The position numbers were made by a program, and so were the translations under genes. A DNA stretch of 64,000 nt, from assembly GCF_000422405.1 (NCBI RefSeq), contig NZ_AULS01000007.1:62001-126000 (forward strand). The letters are read 5' to 3'. This DNA comes from Microbacterium luticocti DSM 19459. GTDB taxonomy: Bacteria; Actinomycetota; Actinomycetes; Actinomycetales; Microbacteriaceae. Position 1 is the first letter of the stretch. Each line of letters begins with the position of its first letter. The notes below the pieces were generated by a model that was not told the DNA's origin, searched no databases, and saw only the letters and a list, made by a program, of their open reading frames with translations. This document shows, in pieces, positions 15,458 through 24,034 of this stretch.

Positions 15458-16681
15458 GTGAGCGAGACCAGCACCTGGCCGGGCATGCAGTTCGGCATCT
15501 TCTCGGTGAGCGACATCACGCGCGACCCCACCACCGGCGTCACCCCGAGCGAGGCCGAACGCATCCAGGCGACGCTGGCGATCGCCCGGCACGCCGAAGA
15601 GGTGGGCCTGGACGTGTTCGCCATCGGTGAGCACCACAACCCGCCGTTCTGGTCGTCGAGCCCGACCACCACCCTGGCGTACATCGCGGCGCAGACCGAA
15701 CGGCTCATCGTCTCCACCGCCACGACCCTGATCACCACCAACGACCCGGTGAAGGTCGCCGAGGACTTCGCGGTGCTGCAGCACGTGTCCGGCGGCCGCG
15801 CCGACCTCATGCTCGGCCGCGGCAACACCGGACCGGTCTACCCGTGGTTCGGCAAGGACATCCGGCAGGGGCTGCCGCTGGCGATCGAGAACTACGCGCT
15901 GCTGCACAAGCTGTGGCGCGAGGACGTCGTCGACTGGGACGGGAAGTTCCGCACGCCGCTGCAGGGGTTCACCTCGACGCCGCGGCCGCTGGACGGTGTG
16001 CCGCCGTTCGTGTGGCACGGGTCGATCCGCACGCCCGAGATCGCCGAGCAGGCCGCGTACTACGGCGACGGCTTCTTCGCGAACAACATCTTCTGGCCGG
16101 CCGAGCACTTCCAGCGTCTCATCGAGCTGTACCGGCAGCGGTGGGCCCACTACGGGCACGGCGCGCCCGAGACGGCGATCGTGGGCCTGGGCGGCCAGGC
16201 GTTCATGCGCAAGAACTCGCAGGATGCCATCAACGAGTTCCGCCCGTACTTCGACAACGCGCCGGTGTACGGACACGGTCCGGCGATGGAGGACTTCATG
16301 CGGATGACCCCGCTGACGGTCGGTTCGCCGCAGCAGGTCATCGACCGCTACGCGGGCATGCGCGACCTGTTCGGCGACTACCAGCGCCAGCTGTTCTTGA
16401 TGGATCATTCCGGGCTGCCGTTGAAGACCGTGCTCGAGCAGCTCGACCTGCTCGGCGGCGAGGTGGTGCCGGTGCTGCGTCGCGAGCTGGCGAAGGACCG
16501 TCCCGCCGCCGTGCCGGACGCACCCACGCACGCGTCACTGGTGGCCGCGGCGTACGGCGACGGCCCGGTGCGCCAGGCGCGGCCGAACGAGAACCGCGGC
16601 GACAACGTCACCGGCGGCTCGCCCTACCAGGACACCGCCTCGTCCGCGGGGGCGGCGTTCGGCCTGGGCGGTGCGCGATGA
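15458..16681 (+). CDS. LLM-class flavin-dependent oxidoreductase, CE1758 type
   Basis: A 407-residue luciferase-like monooxygenase that would use reduced FMN and oxygen. Features are GMQFGIFSVSDI at the start, EVGLDVFAIGEHHNPPFWSSSPTT (the EHH FMN-site region, about residues 50-65), GGRADLMLGRGN (about 108) and the GSPQQVIDRYAGMRDLFGDYQ segment. The GTG at 15458 gives the expected N-terminus. The stop overlaps the next start (ATGA), and that next gene is an FMN reductase, so the two should form a two-component monooxygenase, a pairing known in actinobacteria as the CE1758/CE1759 duo. The substrate is unknown. Confidence 0.88.
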   Translation: MSETSTWPGMQFGIFSVSDITRDPTTGVTPSEAERIQATLAIARHAEEVGLDVFAIGEHHNPPFWSSSPTTTLAYIAAQTERLIVSTATTLITTNDPVKVAEDFAVLQHVSGGRADLMLGRGNTGPVYPWFGKDIRQGLPLAIENYALLHKLWREDVVDWDGKFRTPLQGFTSTPRPLDGVPPFVWHGSIRTPEIAEQAAYYGDGFFANNIFWPAEHFQRLIELYRQRWAHYGHGAPETAIVGLGGQAFMRKNSQDAINEFRPYFDNAPVYGHGPAMEDFMRMTPLTVGSPQQVIDRYAGMRDLFGDYQRQLFLMDHSGLPLKTVLEQLDLLGGEVVPVLRRELAKDRPAAVPDAPTHASLVAAAYGDGPVRQARPNENRGDNVTGGSPYQDTASSAGAAFGLGGAR

Positions 16682-17322
16682 CCGCCCGCCGCATCGCCGT
16701 GGTCTCGGCGGGCCTGTCCACCCCGTCGTCGACGCGGATGCTCGCCGACCGGCTGGCCGCGGCCACCGTGCGCCGGCTCGCCGAGCGCGGCGTCGAGGCA
16801 TCCGTCGACACCGTCGAGCTGCGCGATCACGCGCACGCGATCACCGACAACATGCTCACCGGGTTCGCCGCGCCCGAACTGGAATCGGCGATCAACACCG
16901 TCGTGTCGGCGGATGCCGTGATCGTGGTGACGCCGATCTTCACGACCAGTTACTCGGGCCTGTTCAAGTCGTTCGTCGACGTGCTCGAGCCCGACGCCCT
17001 CGCCGGCAAGCCCGTGCTCATCGGCGCGAACGCGGGCACCGCGCGGCACTCGCTCGCGATCGACTACGCCATCCGGCCGTTGTTCGCCTACCTGCACGCC
17101 GAGCCCGTCTCGACCGGGGTGTTCGCCGCGTCGGCGGACTGGGGCGGCACCGGCGACCAGGTCGCGACGCTCGGCGATCGCATCGAGAAGGGGGCCGGCG
17201 AGCTCGCCGAGGCGATCGTGCGCCGCGGCGAAACCGCGACCGGCGACCCGTTCGACCCGCGCACCTACCTGCGCGGCGGCGACTCGTTCGGCCACCTGCT
17301 CGGCGGGCTCGCCGACCAGTGA
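16678..17322 (+). CDS. NADPH-dependent FMN reductase, CE1759 type
   Basis: A 214-residue flavodoxin-fold reductase that supplies reduced FMN to the monooxygenase encoded directly upstream. The FMN phosphate-binding loop is VVSAGLSTPSSTRMLADRL (about residues 9-27); the central strand ADAVIVVTPIFTTSYSGLFKSF (about 79-100) matches the NADPH-dependent FMN reductase family. It starts within the stop of the preceding gene, which supports one functional unit. It converges with two small minus-strand genes 24 bases beyond. Confidence 0.88.
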   Translation: MTARRIAVVSAGLSTPSSTRMLADRLAAATVRRLAERGVEASVDTVELRDHAHAITDNMLTGFAAPELESAINTVVSADAVIVVTPIFTTSYSGLFKSFVDVLEPDALAGKPVLIGANAGTARHSLAIDYAIRPLFAYLHAEPVSTGVFAASADWGGTGDQVATLGDRIEKGAGELAEAIVRRGETATGDPFDPRTYLRGGDSFGHLLGGLADQ

Positions 17323-17346
17323 GGGCCGACCGGCGACGGATTCCGC

Positions 17347-17553
17347 TCAGCCCTCGAAGCCGCCCTCGAACCCGTCGACCTCGTACTGACCGGCCTCGAT
17401 CGCCGCCTCACGCTCTTCGGCTTCGACCTCGTCCTGTTCGGCCTCGATCGACTCGCGGTCGTCGAGCGTCGGCGGCGGCAGCTCCAGCTCCACCTCGTCG
17501 TCGACCGGCACCTCGCGCTCGTCGTCGGCGATCGGCTCATGGAAATCGCTCAT
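17347..17553 (-). CDS. Small acidic protein of unknown function
   Basis: A 68-residue protein that is extremely acidic: more than a third of residues are Asp or Glu, with runs such as DDEVELELPPP and EAEQDEVEAEEREAA, and a Gly/Phe end (DGFEGGFEG). It should be disordered or a short acidic helix. The ATG has GGGAGGG upstream. It lies 15 bases after a small basic protein on the same strand, so the two form an operon. The function is not recognised. Confidence 0.7.
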   Translation of the reverse strand: MSDFHEPIADDEREVPVDDEVELELPPPTLDDRESIEAEQDEVEAEEREAAIEAGQYEVDGFEGGFEG

Positions 17554-17568
17554 CGTGCCCTCCCGGTA

Positions 17569-17754
17569 TCACCCGCTCTTGCGGCGGAACTCGCGCTTGT
17601 GACCGGCACGTCCGTGCGGCTCGTGCACCGCGCCGCCGGCGTCCAGATGTGCCTCGCCCGCGTGCTGGCGGGCGTTCTTCTTGTCCAGCGCCTCGCGGAA
17701 CCTGCGCTTCATCTCGTCGGATGCAGCCCCTGCGGCGGTGTCTTCGTCGCTCAT
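17569..17754 (-). CDS. DUF5302-family small protein
   Basis: A 61-residue, basic, hydrophilic protein of the actinobacterial DUF5302 family. The recognisable core is DEMKRRFREALDKKNA; the rest is rich in His, Gly and Arg (HAGEAHLDAGG, HKREFRRKSG). The function is unknown. The ATG at 17754 follows TAGGGT by six bases. It is cotranscribed with the acidic protein downstream, giving two tiny proteins of opposite charge. Confidence 0.78.
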   Translation of the reverse strand: MSDEDTAAGAASDEMKRRFREALDKKNARQHAGEAHLDAGGAVHEPHGRAGHKREFRRKSG

Positions 17755-17760
17755 GTCCTC

Positions 17761-17766
17761 ACCCTA
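17761..17766 (-). promoter_or_regulatory. -10 element of a leaderless promoter (DUF5302 gene)
   Basis: TAGGGT on the minus strand, then GAGGAC and the ATG at 17754. Confidence 0.6.
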
Positions 17767-17813
17767 GGCCAGTGCACCCGCGGTGTCACCCGGCCGGGCA
17801 CAGGAACCCCTGA

Positions 17814-17819
17814 TAGGCT
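17814..17819 (+). promoter_or_regulatory. -10 element for pnp
   Basis: TAGGCT, about 250 bases before the pnp start. It is the only clear promoter element in the 314-base gap between the DUF5302 start and pnp. Confidence 0.5.
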
Positions 17820-17825
17820 CGGTGT

Positions 17826-18068
17826 GGGTGCCCTGTGGCATCCGCTCAACTGAACACCGAACTCCATCCCGAGTTCACCGAGCAGGCCGGCAGGAAGCTG
17901 GTCCCCTGTGGTGGGTTCCTCTCCGTTCGGAGGGTGATCTTCTACTGGTGGCCAGCGCAGGCGGCACACGCGATGCGTTCGCGCGCCCATATCTGCCCGT
18001 TCCTGCTCCTTCGCACGATCTCGCCCGCGAAACGCGCGGACGAGTCTAAACAAAGAAGGAGAGACCTC
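17826..18068 (+). other. Long structured pnp 5' leader
   Basis: About 240 bases with no recognised gene. GCTGG (17897-17901) pairs with CCAGC (17952-17956) around an inner hairpin (17919-17924 with 17929-17934, loop GTTC). In E. coli pnp is autoregulated through a leader hairpin cut by RNase III; a similar role here is inference. A second frame is open from a GTG at 17828 to a stop at 18047-18049 (73 codons) at leaderless spacing, but its product resembles nothing known to me. Confidence 0.45.
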
Positions 18069-20333
18069 TTGGAAGGTCCTGAAATCACCGCCGCCGAAGC
18101 CGTCCTCGACAACGGCCGCTTCGGCACCCGCACCATCCGGTTCGAGACCGGACGCCTCGCCCAGCAGGCGCAGGGCGCCGTCGCCGCCTACTTGGACGAC
18201 GAGACCATGCTGCTGAGCGCCACCAGCGCCGGCAAGCACCCCCGTGAAGGGTTCGACTTCTTTCCGCTGACCGTCGACGTCGAAGAGCGTTCGTACGCCG
18301 CCGGAAAGATCCCCGGCTCGTTCTTCCGTCGCGAGGGGCGTCCGTCGACCGACGCGATCCTGGTGTGCCGCCTGATCGACCGTCCGCTGCGCCCGTCGTT
18401 CGTCGACGGCCTGCGCAACGAGGTGCAGATCGTCATCACCGTGCTCTCGATCGCGCCGGGTGAGTTCTACGACGCGCTCGCGATCAACGCGGCCTCCGCG
18501 TCCACGCAGATCTCGGGTCTGCCGTTCTCGGGCCCGATCGCCGGCGTGCGCCTGGCGCTCATCCCCGGTCACGGCGAGCACGAGGACCAGTGGGTCGCGT
18601 TCCCCAACGCCAAGCTGCTCGAGGAGGCCGTGTTCGACCTGGTGGTCGCCGGTCGCGTGCTCGAGGACGGCGACGTCGCGATCATGATGGTCGAGGCCGA
18701 GGCCACCGAGCACAGCTGGAACCTCATCAAGGCGGGCGCCACCAAGCCCTCCGAAGAGGTCGTCGCGCAGGGTCTGGAGGCGGCCAAGCCGTTCCTGAAG
18801 GAACTCGTCGCCGCGCAGAACGTGCTGGCGAACACCGCCGCCAAAGAGATCCAGCCCTACCCGGTGTTCCTGCCCTACTCGCAGGCCACCTACGACTTCG
18901 TCGCGCAGCGCGCGTACGACGAGCTGGTCGGCGTCTACCAGATCGCCGACAAGATCGAGCGTCAGAACGCCGACGACGCGGTCAAGGAGCGGGTGCGCGG
19001 CGAGCTGGAGGCGGCCATCGCCGCCGGCACCGTCGACGGGGTCGCCGCGAGCGAGTTCTCGGCCGCGTACAAGGCGGTCACCAAGAAGATCGTGCGCGGC
19101 CGCATCCTCGCCGAGGGCGTGCGCATCGACGGGCGTGGCCTGGCCGACATCCGTCCGCTGGACGCCGAGGTGCAGGTCATCCCGCGCGTGCACGGCTCGG
19201 CCATCTTCCAGCGCGGTGAGACCCAGATCCTGGGCGTGACCACGCTGAACATGCTGAAGATGGAGCAGCAGATCGACTCGCTGTCGCCGGTCACGCACAA
19301 GCGCTACATCCACCACTACAACTTCCCGCCCTACTCGACCGGTGAGACCGGCCGGGTCGGCAGCCCCAAGCGACGCGAGATCGGCCACGGGTTCCTGGCC
19401 GAGCGCGCCCTCGTGCCGGTGCTGCCGAGCCGCGAGGAGTTCCCGTACGCGATCCGTCAGGTCTCCGAGGCGCTGGGCTCGAACGGCTCGACCTCGATGG
19501 GCTCGGTGTGCGCGTCCACGCTGTCGCTGCTGAACGCCGGTGTGCCGCTGCGCGCGCCGGTGGCCGGCATCGCGATGGGTCTGGTGTCCGACACCGTGGA
19601 CGGGCAGACCCGCTATGCGGCGCTCACCGACATCCTCGGTGCTGAAGACGCCCTCGGCGACATGGACTTCAAGGTCGCCGGCACCAGCGAGTTCGTCACC
19701 GCGATCCAGCTGGACACCAAGCTCGACGGCATTCCCTCGCAGGTGCTCTCGGCGGCGTTGCAGCAGGCGCACGACGCGCGGATCACGATCCTGAACGTGC
19801 TGAACTCGGCGATCGACGCGCCCGACGAGATGGCTCCGACCGCACCGCGCGTGATCAGCGTGCAGATCCCGGTCGACAAGATCGGCGAGCTGATCGGCCC
19901 GAAGGGCAAGACGATCAACGCGATCCAGGACGAGACCGGCGCCGACATCTCGATCGAAGAGGACGGCACCGTGTACATCGGGGCCGTCGACGGCCCGAGC
20001 GCCGAGGCCGCCCGCGCCCAGGTGAACGCCATCGCCAACCCGACCAACCCGGAGGTGGGGGAGCAGTTCCTCGGCACCGTGGTGAAGATCGCGACGTTCG
20101 GTGCGTTCATCTCGCTGCTGCCCGGCAAGGACGGCCTGCTGCACGTCAGCGAGGTGCGCAAGCTCACCGGCGGCAAGCGCGTCGAGAACGTCGACGACGT
20201 GCTGAACGTCGGGCAGAAGCTGCTCGTGCGCATCACCAAGGTCGACGACCGCGGCAAGCTGTCGCTCGAGCCGGTGCTCGACGAGAACGCGACCGCCGAG
20301 GGTGAGACCGAGGCGGTCCCCGCCGAGGCCTGA
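18069..20333 (+). CDS. pnp: Polyribonucleotide nucleotidyltransferase (PNPase)
   Basis: A 754-residue PNPase, a phosphorolytic 3'-5' exoribonuclease that degrades and tails RNA. It has two RNase PH domains (about residues 10-230 and 330-560), a helical linker between, then a KH domain (about 590-650, with [19 protein letters not shown]) and an S1 domain (about 665-735, [20 protein letters not shown]). The catalytic second domain shows [19 protein letters not shown]. The TTG at 18069 is chosen because the protein then starts (L/M)[15 protein letters not shown], the family N-terminus, and AAGGAGAG precedes it; the 78 open codons upstream are leader. Confidence 0.96.
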   Translation: MEGPEITAAEAVLDNGRFGTRTIRFETGRLAQQAQGAVAAYLDDETMLLSATSAGKHPREGFDFFPLTVDVEERSYAAGKIPGSFFRREGRPSTDAILVCRLIDRPLRPSFVDGLRNEVQIVITVLSIAPGEFYDALAINAASASTQISGLPFSGPIAGVRLALIPGHGEHEDQWVAFPNAKLLEEAVFDLVVAGRVLEDGDVAIMMVEAEATEHSWNLIKAGATKPSEEVVAQGLEAAKPFLKELVAAQNVLANTAAKEIQPYPVFLPYSQATYDFVAQRAYDELVGVYQIADKIERQNADDAVKERVRGELEAAIAAGTVDGVAASEFSAAYKAVTKKIVRGRILAEGVRIDGRGLADIRPLDAEVQVIPRVHGSAIFQRGETQILGVTTLNMLKMEQQIDSLSPVTHKRYIHHYNFPPYSTGETGRVGSPKRREIGHGFLAERALVPVLPSREEFPYAIRQVSEALGSNGSTSMGSVCASTLSLLNAGVPLRAPVAGIAMGLVSDTVDGQTRYAALTDILGAEDALGDMDFKVAGTSEFVTAIQLDTKLDGIPSQVLSAALQQAHDARITILNVLNSAIDAPDEMAPTAPRVISVQIPVDKIGELIGPKGKTINAIQDETGADISIEEDGTVYIGAVDGPSAEAARAQVNAIANPTNPEVGEQFLGTVVKIATFGAFISLLPGKDGLLHVSEVRKLTGGKRVENVDDVLNVGQKLLVRITKVDDRGKLSLEPVLDENATAEGETEAVPAEA

Positions 20334-20345
20334 TCGCGGCCGCAT

Positions 20346-20382
20346 CCGGATGCCCGTCCCCGCTGTGGGGGCGGGCATCCGG
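20346..20382 (+). terminator. Terminator hairpin after pnp
   Basis: A 16-base stem (20346-20361 with 20367-20382, one T-G pair) around a GGATGCCC/GGGCATCC core, loop GCTGT. There is no T-run. Confidence 0.75.
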
Positions 20383-20573
20383 CGTCGGGGCGAGTTACGG
20401 TGTCCCCCGAACAGGGGACGATGCGGGATGCCGTGACCAAAGCGTTACGGAATGTTTACCGAAGGGTTGCCGCGCCGTGGGGTGCCGTTGCGCAACTGAC
20501 CTACCCTCGAAGTACGCGCCGGGGGGCGCGCACAGCGGACACGGATCTTCGTCGATCCGTGAGGGGGTGGGCA

Positions 20574-21608
20574 ATGACCGCCGTCGGCGACGGTTTCGTC
20601 ACACGGGCGACCGGGACGCGCCCGGTGGCCGGCGTGCCCACCCCACACCCGTCCGCCCCGATCCCGGTGCAGGGCGATCCGGTCGGAGCGCACGTGCGCG
20701 TGCCGCTGGGTGAGACCGGCCTCGAGGTGTTCCCGGTCATGCTCGGTGGTGCCGAGTTCGGCTGGAACGTCGACCTCGAGTCCAGCCACGAGATCCTCGA
20801 CACCTATCTCGACCTCGGCGGCAATATCGTGCACACCGCCGACAGCTTCGCCGGCGGGCGCAGCGAGCACATCGTCGGCGAGTGGGTGCGCACCCGCGGG
20901 GTGCGCGACGACGTCGTGCTCGCGACCCGCGTCGGCGCCCATCCCGACAACCCCGGTGTCGATCCGGTGAACCTGGTGCGTGCGGTCGAGGCATCCCTGA
21001 ACCGCCTGGGCACCGACCGCATCGACGTGCTCTACCTGAACGGGTCGGCGGGGGTGGCATCGGTCGAAGACACCCTGGCCACCGCCGAGTGGCTGGTCGA
21101 ATCCGGCAAGGCGCGCAGCATCGGGGCATTCGGGTTCACCCCCGAGCAGCTGGTCGAGGCACGCATCCTCGCCTCGGCCGGGTATCCGCGGCTGACGGTG
21201 CTGGATGTGCCGTACAACCTGTTGCGCCGTGCCGAGTTCACCGGCGACCTGCGCCTGGTCGCCGGCGCGCAGCAGATGGCCGTCACCCCCTCGCACGCGC
21301 TCGAGCACGGGTATCTCGCCGGCAGGCACCGCACCCGCGCCGAGGTGGGCCGGAGCGTGCGCGGCACGCAGCTGGCCGCGAACATGAACCGGCGCGGATC
21401 CCGCACGCTGCGGGCACTGGACGCCGTCGGCGCAGAGCTCGGCGTGCCTCCGGCGGCCGTCGCGGTGGCGTGGCTGCTGGCGCAGCCGAGCGTGGTCGCC
21501 CCGATCGTGGGCGCCTACGCGCCGGCGCACGTCGAGGAGTTCGTGCAGGGCGCGGGGGTGCGGCTGGGCCGCGCGCAGCTGGCCGAGATCTCGCGCGCCG
21601 CCGAGTGA
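20574..21608 (+). CDS. Aldo/keto reductase family protein
   Basis: A 344-residue NADPH-dependent oxidoreductase of the aldo/keto reductase superfamily. It shows VRVPLGETGLEVFPVMLGGAEFG at the start of the barrel (about residue 42), a DTYLDLGGNIVHTADSFAGGRSE active-site region (about 80-100, His-Thr-Ala-Asp-Ser where a catalytic Tyr often sits in DTAxxY), LNRLGTDRIDVLYLN, and a C-terminal cofactor region with VAWLLAQPSVVAPIVGAY. The usual Tyr is replaced by Phe in ADSFAGG, so catalysis may be altered. The ATG has GGGGGTGG upstream. The 240-base gap before it holds the pnp terminator, the palindrome GTTGCGCAAC (20487-20496) and TACCCT (20502-20507). Confidence 0.82.
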   Translation: MTAVGDGFVTRATGTRPVAGVPTPHPSAPIPVQGDPVGAHVRVPLGETGLEVFPVMLGGAEFGWNVDLESSHEILDTYLDLGGNIVHTADSFAGGRSEHIVGEWVRTRGVRDDVVLATRVGAHPDNPGVDPVNLVRAVEASLNRLGTDRIDVLYLNGSAGVASVEDTLATAEWLVESGKARSIGAFGFTPEQLVEARILASAGYPRLTVLDVPYNLLRRAEFTGDLRLVAGAQQMAVTPSHALEHGYLAGRHRTRAEVGRSVRGTQLAANMNRRGSRTLRALDAVGAELGVPPAAVAVAWLLAQPSVVAPIVGAYAPAHVEEFVQGAGVRLGRAQLAEISRAAE

Positions 21609-21688
21609 CGGCGCCGGGGGCCGAAACCTCGCATAGGGTGGAAGAGGACCTTCGGGTCCGGCATCCTCCCCCGATGAAGAGAGACGGC

Positions 21689-22291
21689 GTGACGCATTAC
21701 ATCTACCTGGTGCGCCACGGTGAGCACCAGGACGCCGAGCAGGGAGTGGCCGACGGCCCCCTCTCGGCGCGCGGACGGCGGCAGGCCGAGGCGCTGGCCG
21801 ACCGGCTGTCGGGACTTCCGCTGTCGGCGGTGTGGCATTCACCGTTGGAACGGGCCGCCGAGACCGCCCGGGCGGTGGCCGACCGGCTTCCTGCGGTGGA
21901 CCCGCAGCCGTCGGCGCTGCTGTTCGACTGCGTGCCCACCGGCATGACCGACCAGACCCCGGCGGTGTACGAGCCGTTCTTCGGCTCGGTCAGCGAGGCC
22001 GAGATCGAGGCGGGGCGGGCGCAGATGAACGACGCGATCAACGCGTTCCTGGTGCGCAAGCCCGGCGAGGTGCACGAGGTGCTCATCACACACAACTTCG
22101 TGATCAGCTGGTTCGTGCGCGAGGTGCTGCAGATGCCCGAGTGGCGGTGGATGACACTGAACCAGGCGCACTGCGGATTGACGGTGATCGCCCAGAAGCA
22201 GGGGCGGCCGTGGAGCCTGGTCACCCACAACGACCTCGGCCACCTGCCGTTCGAGCTGCAGACCGGTCTGCCCGAGCCCCTGCCGGTCTGA
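21689..22291 (+). CDS. Histidine phosphatase (phosphoglycerate-mutase-like) family protein
   Basis: A 200-residue member of the histidine phosphatase superfamily. The phospho-His motif is YLVRHGEHQD (about residue 6), with the Arg in HSPLERAAETAR (about 52) and the second His in VLITHNFVISWF (about 133). Substrates of this group range from phosphosugars to phosphoproteins; none can be chosen here. The GTG at 21689 is preferred because GAAGAGAGA lies just upstream and it gives the expected VTHYIYLVRHG start. An in-frame ATG at 21674 would add five residues. It meets the minus-strand acetyltransferase four bases beyond its stop. Confidence 0.82.
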   Translation: MTHYIYLVRHGEHQDAEQGVADGPLSARGRRQAEALADRLSGLPLSAVWHSPLERAAETARAVADRLPAVDPQPSALLFDCVPTGMTDQTPAVYEPFFGSVSEAEIEAGRAQMNDAINAFLVRKPGEVHEVLITHNFVISWFVREVLQMPEWRWMTLNQAHCGLTVIAQKQGRPWSLVTHNDLGHLPFELQTGLPEPLPV

Positions 22292-22295
22292 TCCG

Positions 22296-22766
22296 TCAGC
22301 CCCGCAGGGTCTTGCCGTACCAGCGGGTCGCGTTGGGGTTGTCGTTGTAGGGCTCGATCGCCGCGAAGCCGCTCGCGGCGTACAGTCCGCCCGCGGCCTG
22401 AAGGGTGTGGTGGGTGTCGAGCACCAGTTCGGCCGCGCCCCAGCCTCGCGCGTACCGCTCCAGCTCATCCAGCAGCATCCGCCCCCAGCCGCGCCCGCGC
22501 GTCGCCGGCTGCAGGTACAGGTGCTTCACCTCGTACCGGATGCCGGCGTCCGAATCCGCGATGCGGCGGATGCCACCGCATCCCACCGCCGCGTCGTCAT
22601 CGTCGTGCACCACCAGGAACACGCCCGCCGGCGGTTCGAACATCTGCCGTGGGGGGTGCGCCGGAGTGTACTGGCCGGGGAAGGATGCCGCCCGCATCGC
22701 GACGTACTCGTCGAGGAGCGCCTGGGCGGCCGGATCGTCGACGGGGACGGCACGCAGCGACACCAT
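22296..22766 (-). CDS. GNAT-family N-acetyltransferase
   Basis: A 156-residue GNAT acetyltransferase. The acetyl-CoA-binding motif is LQPATRGRGWGRMLL (about residues 95-109, R/QxxGxG/A type), preceded by YEVKHLYL and followed by LVLDTHHTLQAAGGLYAASGF, typical of the C-terminal half of the fold. The acyl acceptor is unknown. The ATG at 22766 follows TACGCT by six bases, and the gene is transcribed divergently from dapB. Confidence 0.85.
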   Translation of the reverse strand: MVSLRAVPVDDPAAQALLDEYVAMRAASFPGQYTPAHPPRQMFEPPAGVFLVVHDDDDAAVGCGGIRRIADSDAGIRYEVKHLYLQPATRGRGWGRMLLDELERYARGWGAAELVLDTHHTLQAAGGLYAASGFAAIEPYNDNPNATRWYGKTLRG

Positions 22767-22772
22767 GGTCCC

Positions 22773-22778
22773 AGCGTA
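22773..22778 (-). promoter_or_regulatory. -10 element of a leaderless promoter (GNAT gene)
   Basis: TACGCT on the minus strand, then GGGACC and the ATG at 22766. It lies 30 bases from the dapB -10 element on the other strand, so the two promoters are nearly back to back. Confidence 0.6.
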
Positions 22779-22808
22779 GCCGTGCGTCTGATGCCCGTTC
22801 GCGCCACG

Positions 22809-22814
22809 TAGGCT
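22809..22814 (+). promoter_or_regulatory. -10 element of a leaderless promoter (dapB)
   Basis: TAGGCT, then GGAGAC and the ATG at 22821. Confidence 0.62.
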
Positions 22815-22820
22815 GGAGAC

Positions 22821-23585
22821 ATGACGACACGCGTCGCGATCGTGGGCGGCACCGGCAAGCTCGGGGGCATCATCCGCGCCGTCGTCGAGGCCGAGCCGGG
22901 CTTCGAGGTGCACGCCACGCTGTCGTCCCGCGACGACATCGCGCGGATCGACGGTGCGGACCTGGTGGTGGATGCCTCGACCCCGGCGGTCTCGGTCGAC
23001 GTGGTGCGTGCGGCCGTCGAGCGCGGCATCAACATCCTCGTCGGCACCTCGGGCTGGTCGACCGAGCGGATCGCGCTGGTACGGCCGCTGGTCGAGGCCG
23101 CCGGCACCGGCGCCGTGTTCATTCCGAACTTCTCGCTCGGCTCGGTGATCGGCTCGGCGCTGGCCGCCGCGGCCGCCCCGTTCTTCCCGTCGGTCGAGAT
23201 CGTCGAGGCCCACCGCGACACCAAGGTCGACTCGCCCAGCGGCACCGCCGTGCGCACCGCCGAGCTGGTCGCCGCCGCGCGCGGCGAGCAGGGGCCGGTG
23301 CTCGCCCCGCACGTGGACCAGCGCGCGCGCGGGCAGCAGGTCGCCTCGGTTCCGGTGCACTCCCTGCGCCGCCCCGGCGTGGTGGCGCGGCAGGAGGTCG
23401 TGCTCTCGGGGCCCGGCGAGTCGCTGTCGATCGTGCACGACACGATCGAGCCGGCCGCCGCCTATGCCCCCGGCATCCGCATCGCGTTGACACACGCCGT
23501 CGACGCCCGCGGGGTCGTCGTCGGGCTCGACAGCTTCATCGACCTGGGCATCGGGCGCGCCGGTGCCGTGGCGGCCGGCGCATGA
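22821..23585 (+). CDS. dapB: 4-hydroxy-tetrahydrodipicolinate reductase
   Basis: Reduces hydroxy-tetrahydrodipicolinate in the lysine and diaminopimelate pathway, needed for cell-wall cross-links. The 254 residues show the NAD(P)H loop VAIVGGTGKLGG (residues 5-16), VDASTPAVSVD (about 53), the GTSGWS strand, and the catalytic His and Lys in EAHRDTKVDSPSGTA (about 131-145; usual family form HHxxKxDxPSGTA). The stop overlaps the next ATG by four bases. dapA and dapF lie 5 and 17 kb downstream in this window. Confidence 0.93.
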   Translation: MTTRVAIVGGTGKLGGIIRAVVEAEPGFEVHATLSSRDDIARIDGADLVVDASTPAVSVDVVRAAVERGINILVGTSGWSTERIALVRPLVEAAGTGAVFIPNFSLGSVIGSALAAAAAPFFPSVEIVEAHRDTKVDSPSGTAVRTAELVAAARGEQGPVLAPHVDQRARGQQVASVPVHSLRRPGVVARQEVVLSGPGESLSIVHDTIEPAAAYAPGIRIALTHAVDARGVVVGLDSFIDLGIGRAGAVAAGA

Positions 23586-24034
23586 CCACACGCCTGGCGG
23601 TCGCGCTGATGGCCGCCGTGCTGCTGCTGTACATCGCGGTGACCGCGCAGCTGGCCTACCTCATGCTCACCAGCGGCACACCCGTGGCGATCGCCATGGG
23701 TGCGGTGCTGGTGGTGATCCCGATCGTCGCGGCATGGGGGCTGATCCGCGAGCTGTGGTTCGGGGTGCGTGCCGAGCGGGTCGGGCGCCGTCTTCAGGCC
23801 GAGGGCGGGTTGCCCGAGGACGAGGTGGCGACCCATCCCAGCGGGCGGGTGGTGCGCGAGGACGCGGACGCCCTGTTCGGGGATTACCGAGACCAGGTGC
23901 AGCAGCACCCGGACGACTGGCGTGCCTGGTACCGGCTCGGCCTGGTCTACGACGCCGCCGGCGACCGCAAGCGGGCCCGTCAGGCGATCCGTCGGTCGCT
24001 CACGCTCGAAGCGTCCGACCGCCCCGCATCCTGA
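23582..24034 (+). CDS. Membrane protein with TPR-like C-terminus, unknown function
   Basis: A 150-residue protein with two N-terminal membrane helices (about residues 5-30 and 35-55) and a cytoplasmic part ending in WRAWYRLGLVYDAAGDRKRARQAIRRSL, which reads as one or two TPR helices. It overlaps dapB (ATGA) and should be made with it. Its last 55 bases overlap the 3' end of the convergent epimerase-like gene. The function is unknown. Confidence 0.75.
   Translation: MTTRLAVALMAAVLLLYIAVTAQLAYLMLTSGTPVAIAMGAVLVVIPIVAAWGLIRELWFGVRAERVGRRLQAEGGLPEDEVATHPSGRVVREDADALFGDYRDQVQQHPDDWRAWYRLGLVYDAAGDRKRARQAIRRSLTLEASDRPAS

Noticed and set aside
17347..17754. Two small adjacent genes considered as a toxin-antitoxin pair
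   Set aside because: Neither resembles a known toxin or DNA-binding antitoxin. One belongs to DUF5302, which is widespread housekeeping-like in actinobacteria.
17835..18068. A 78-codon N-terminal extension of PNPase
   Set aside because: The extension is not like any PNPase N-terminus, and AAGGAGAG plus the family start EGPEI place the start at the TTG at 18069.
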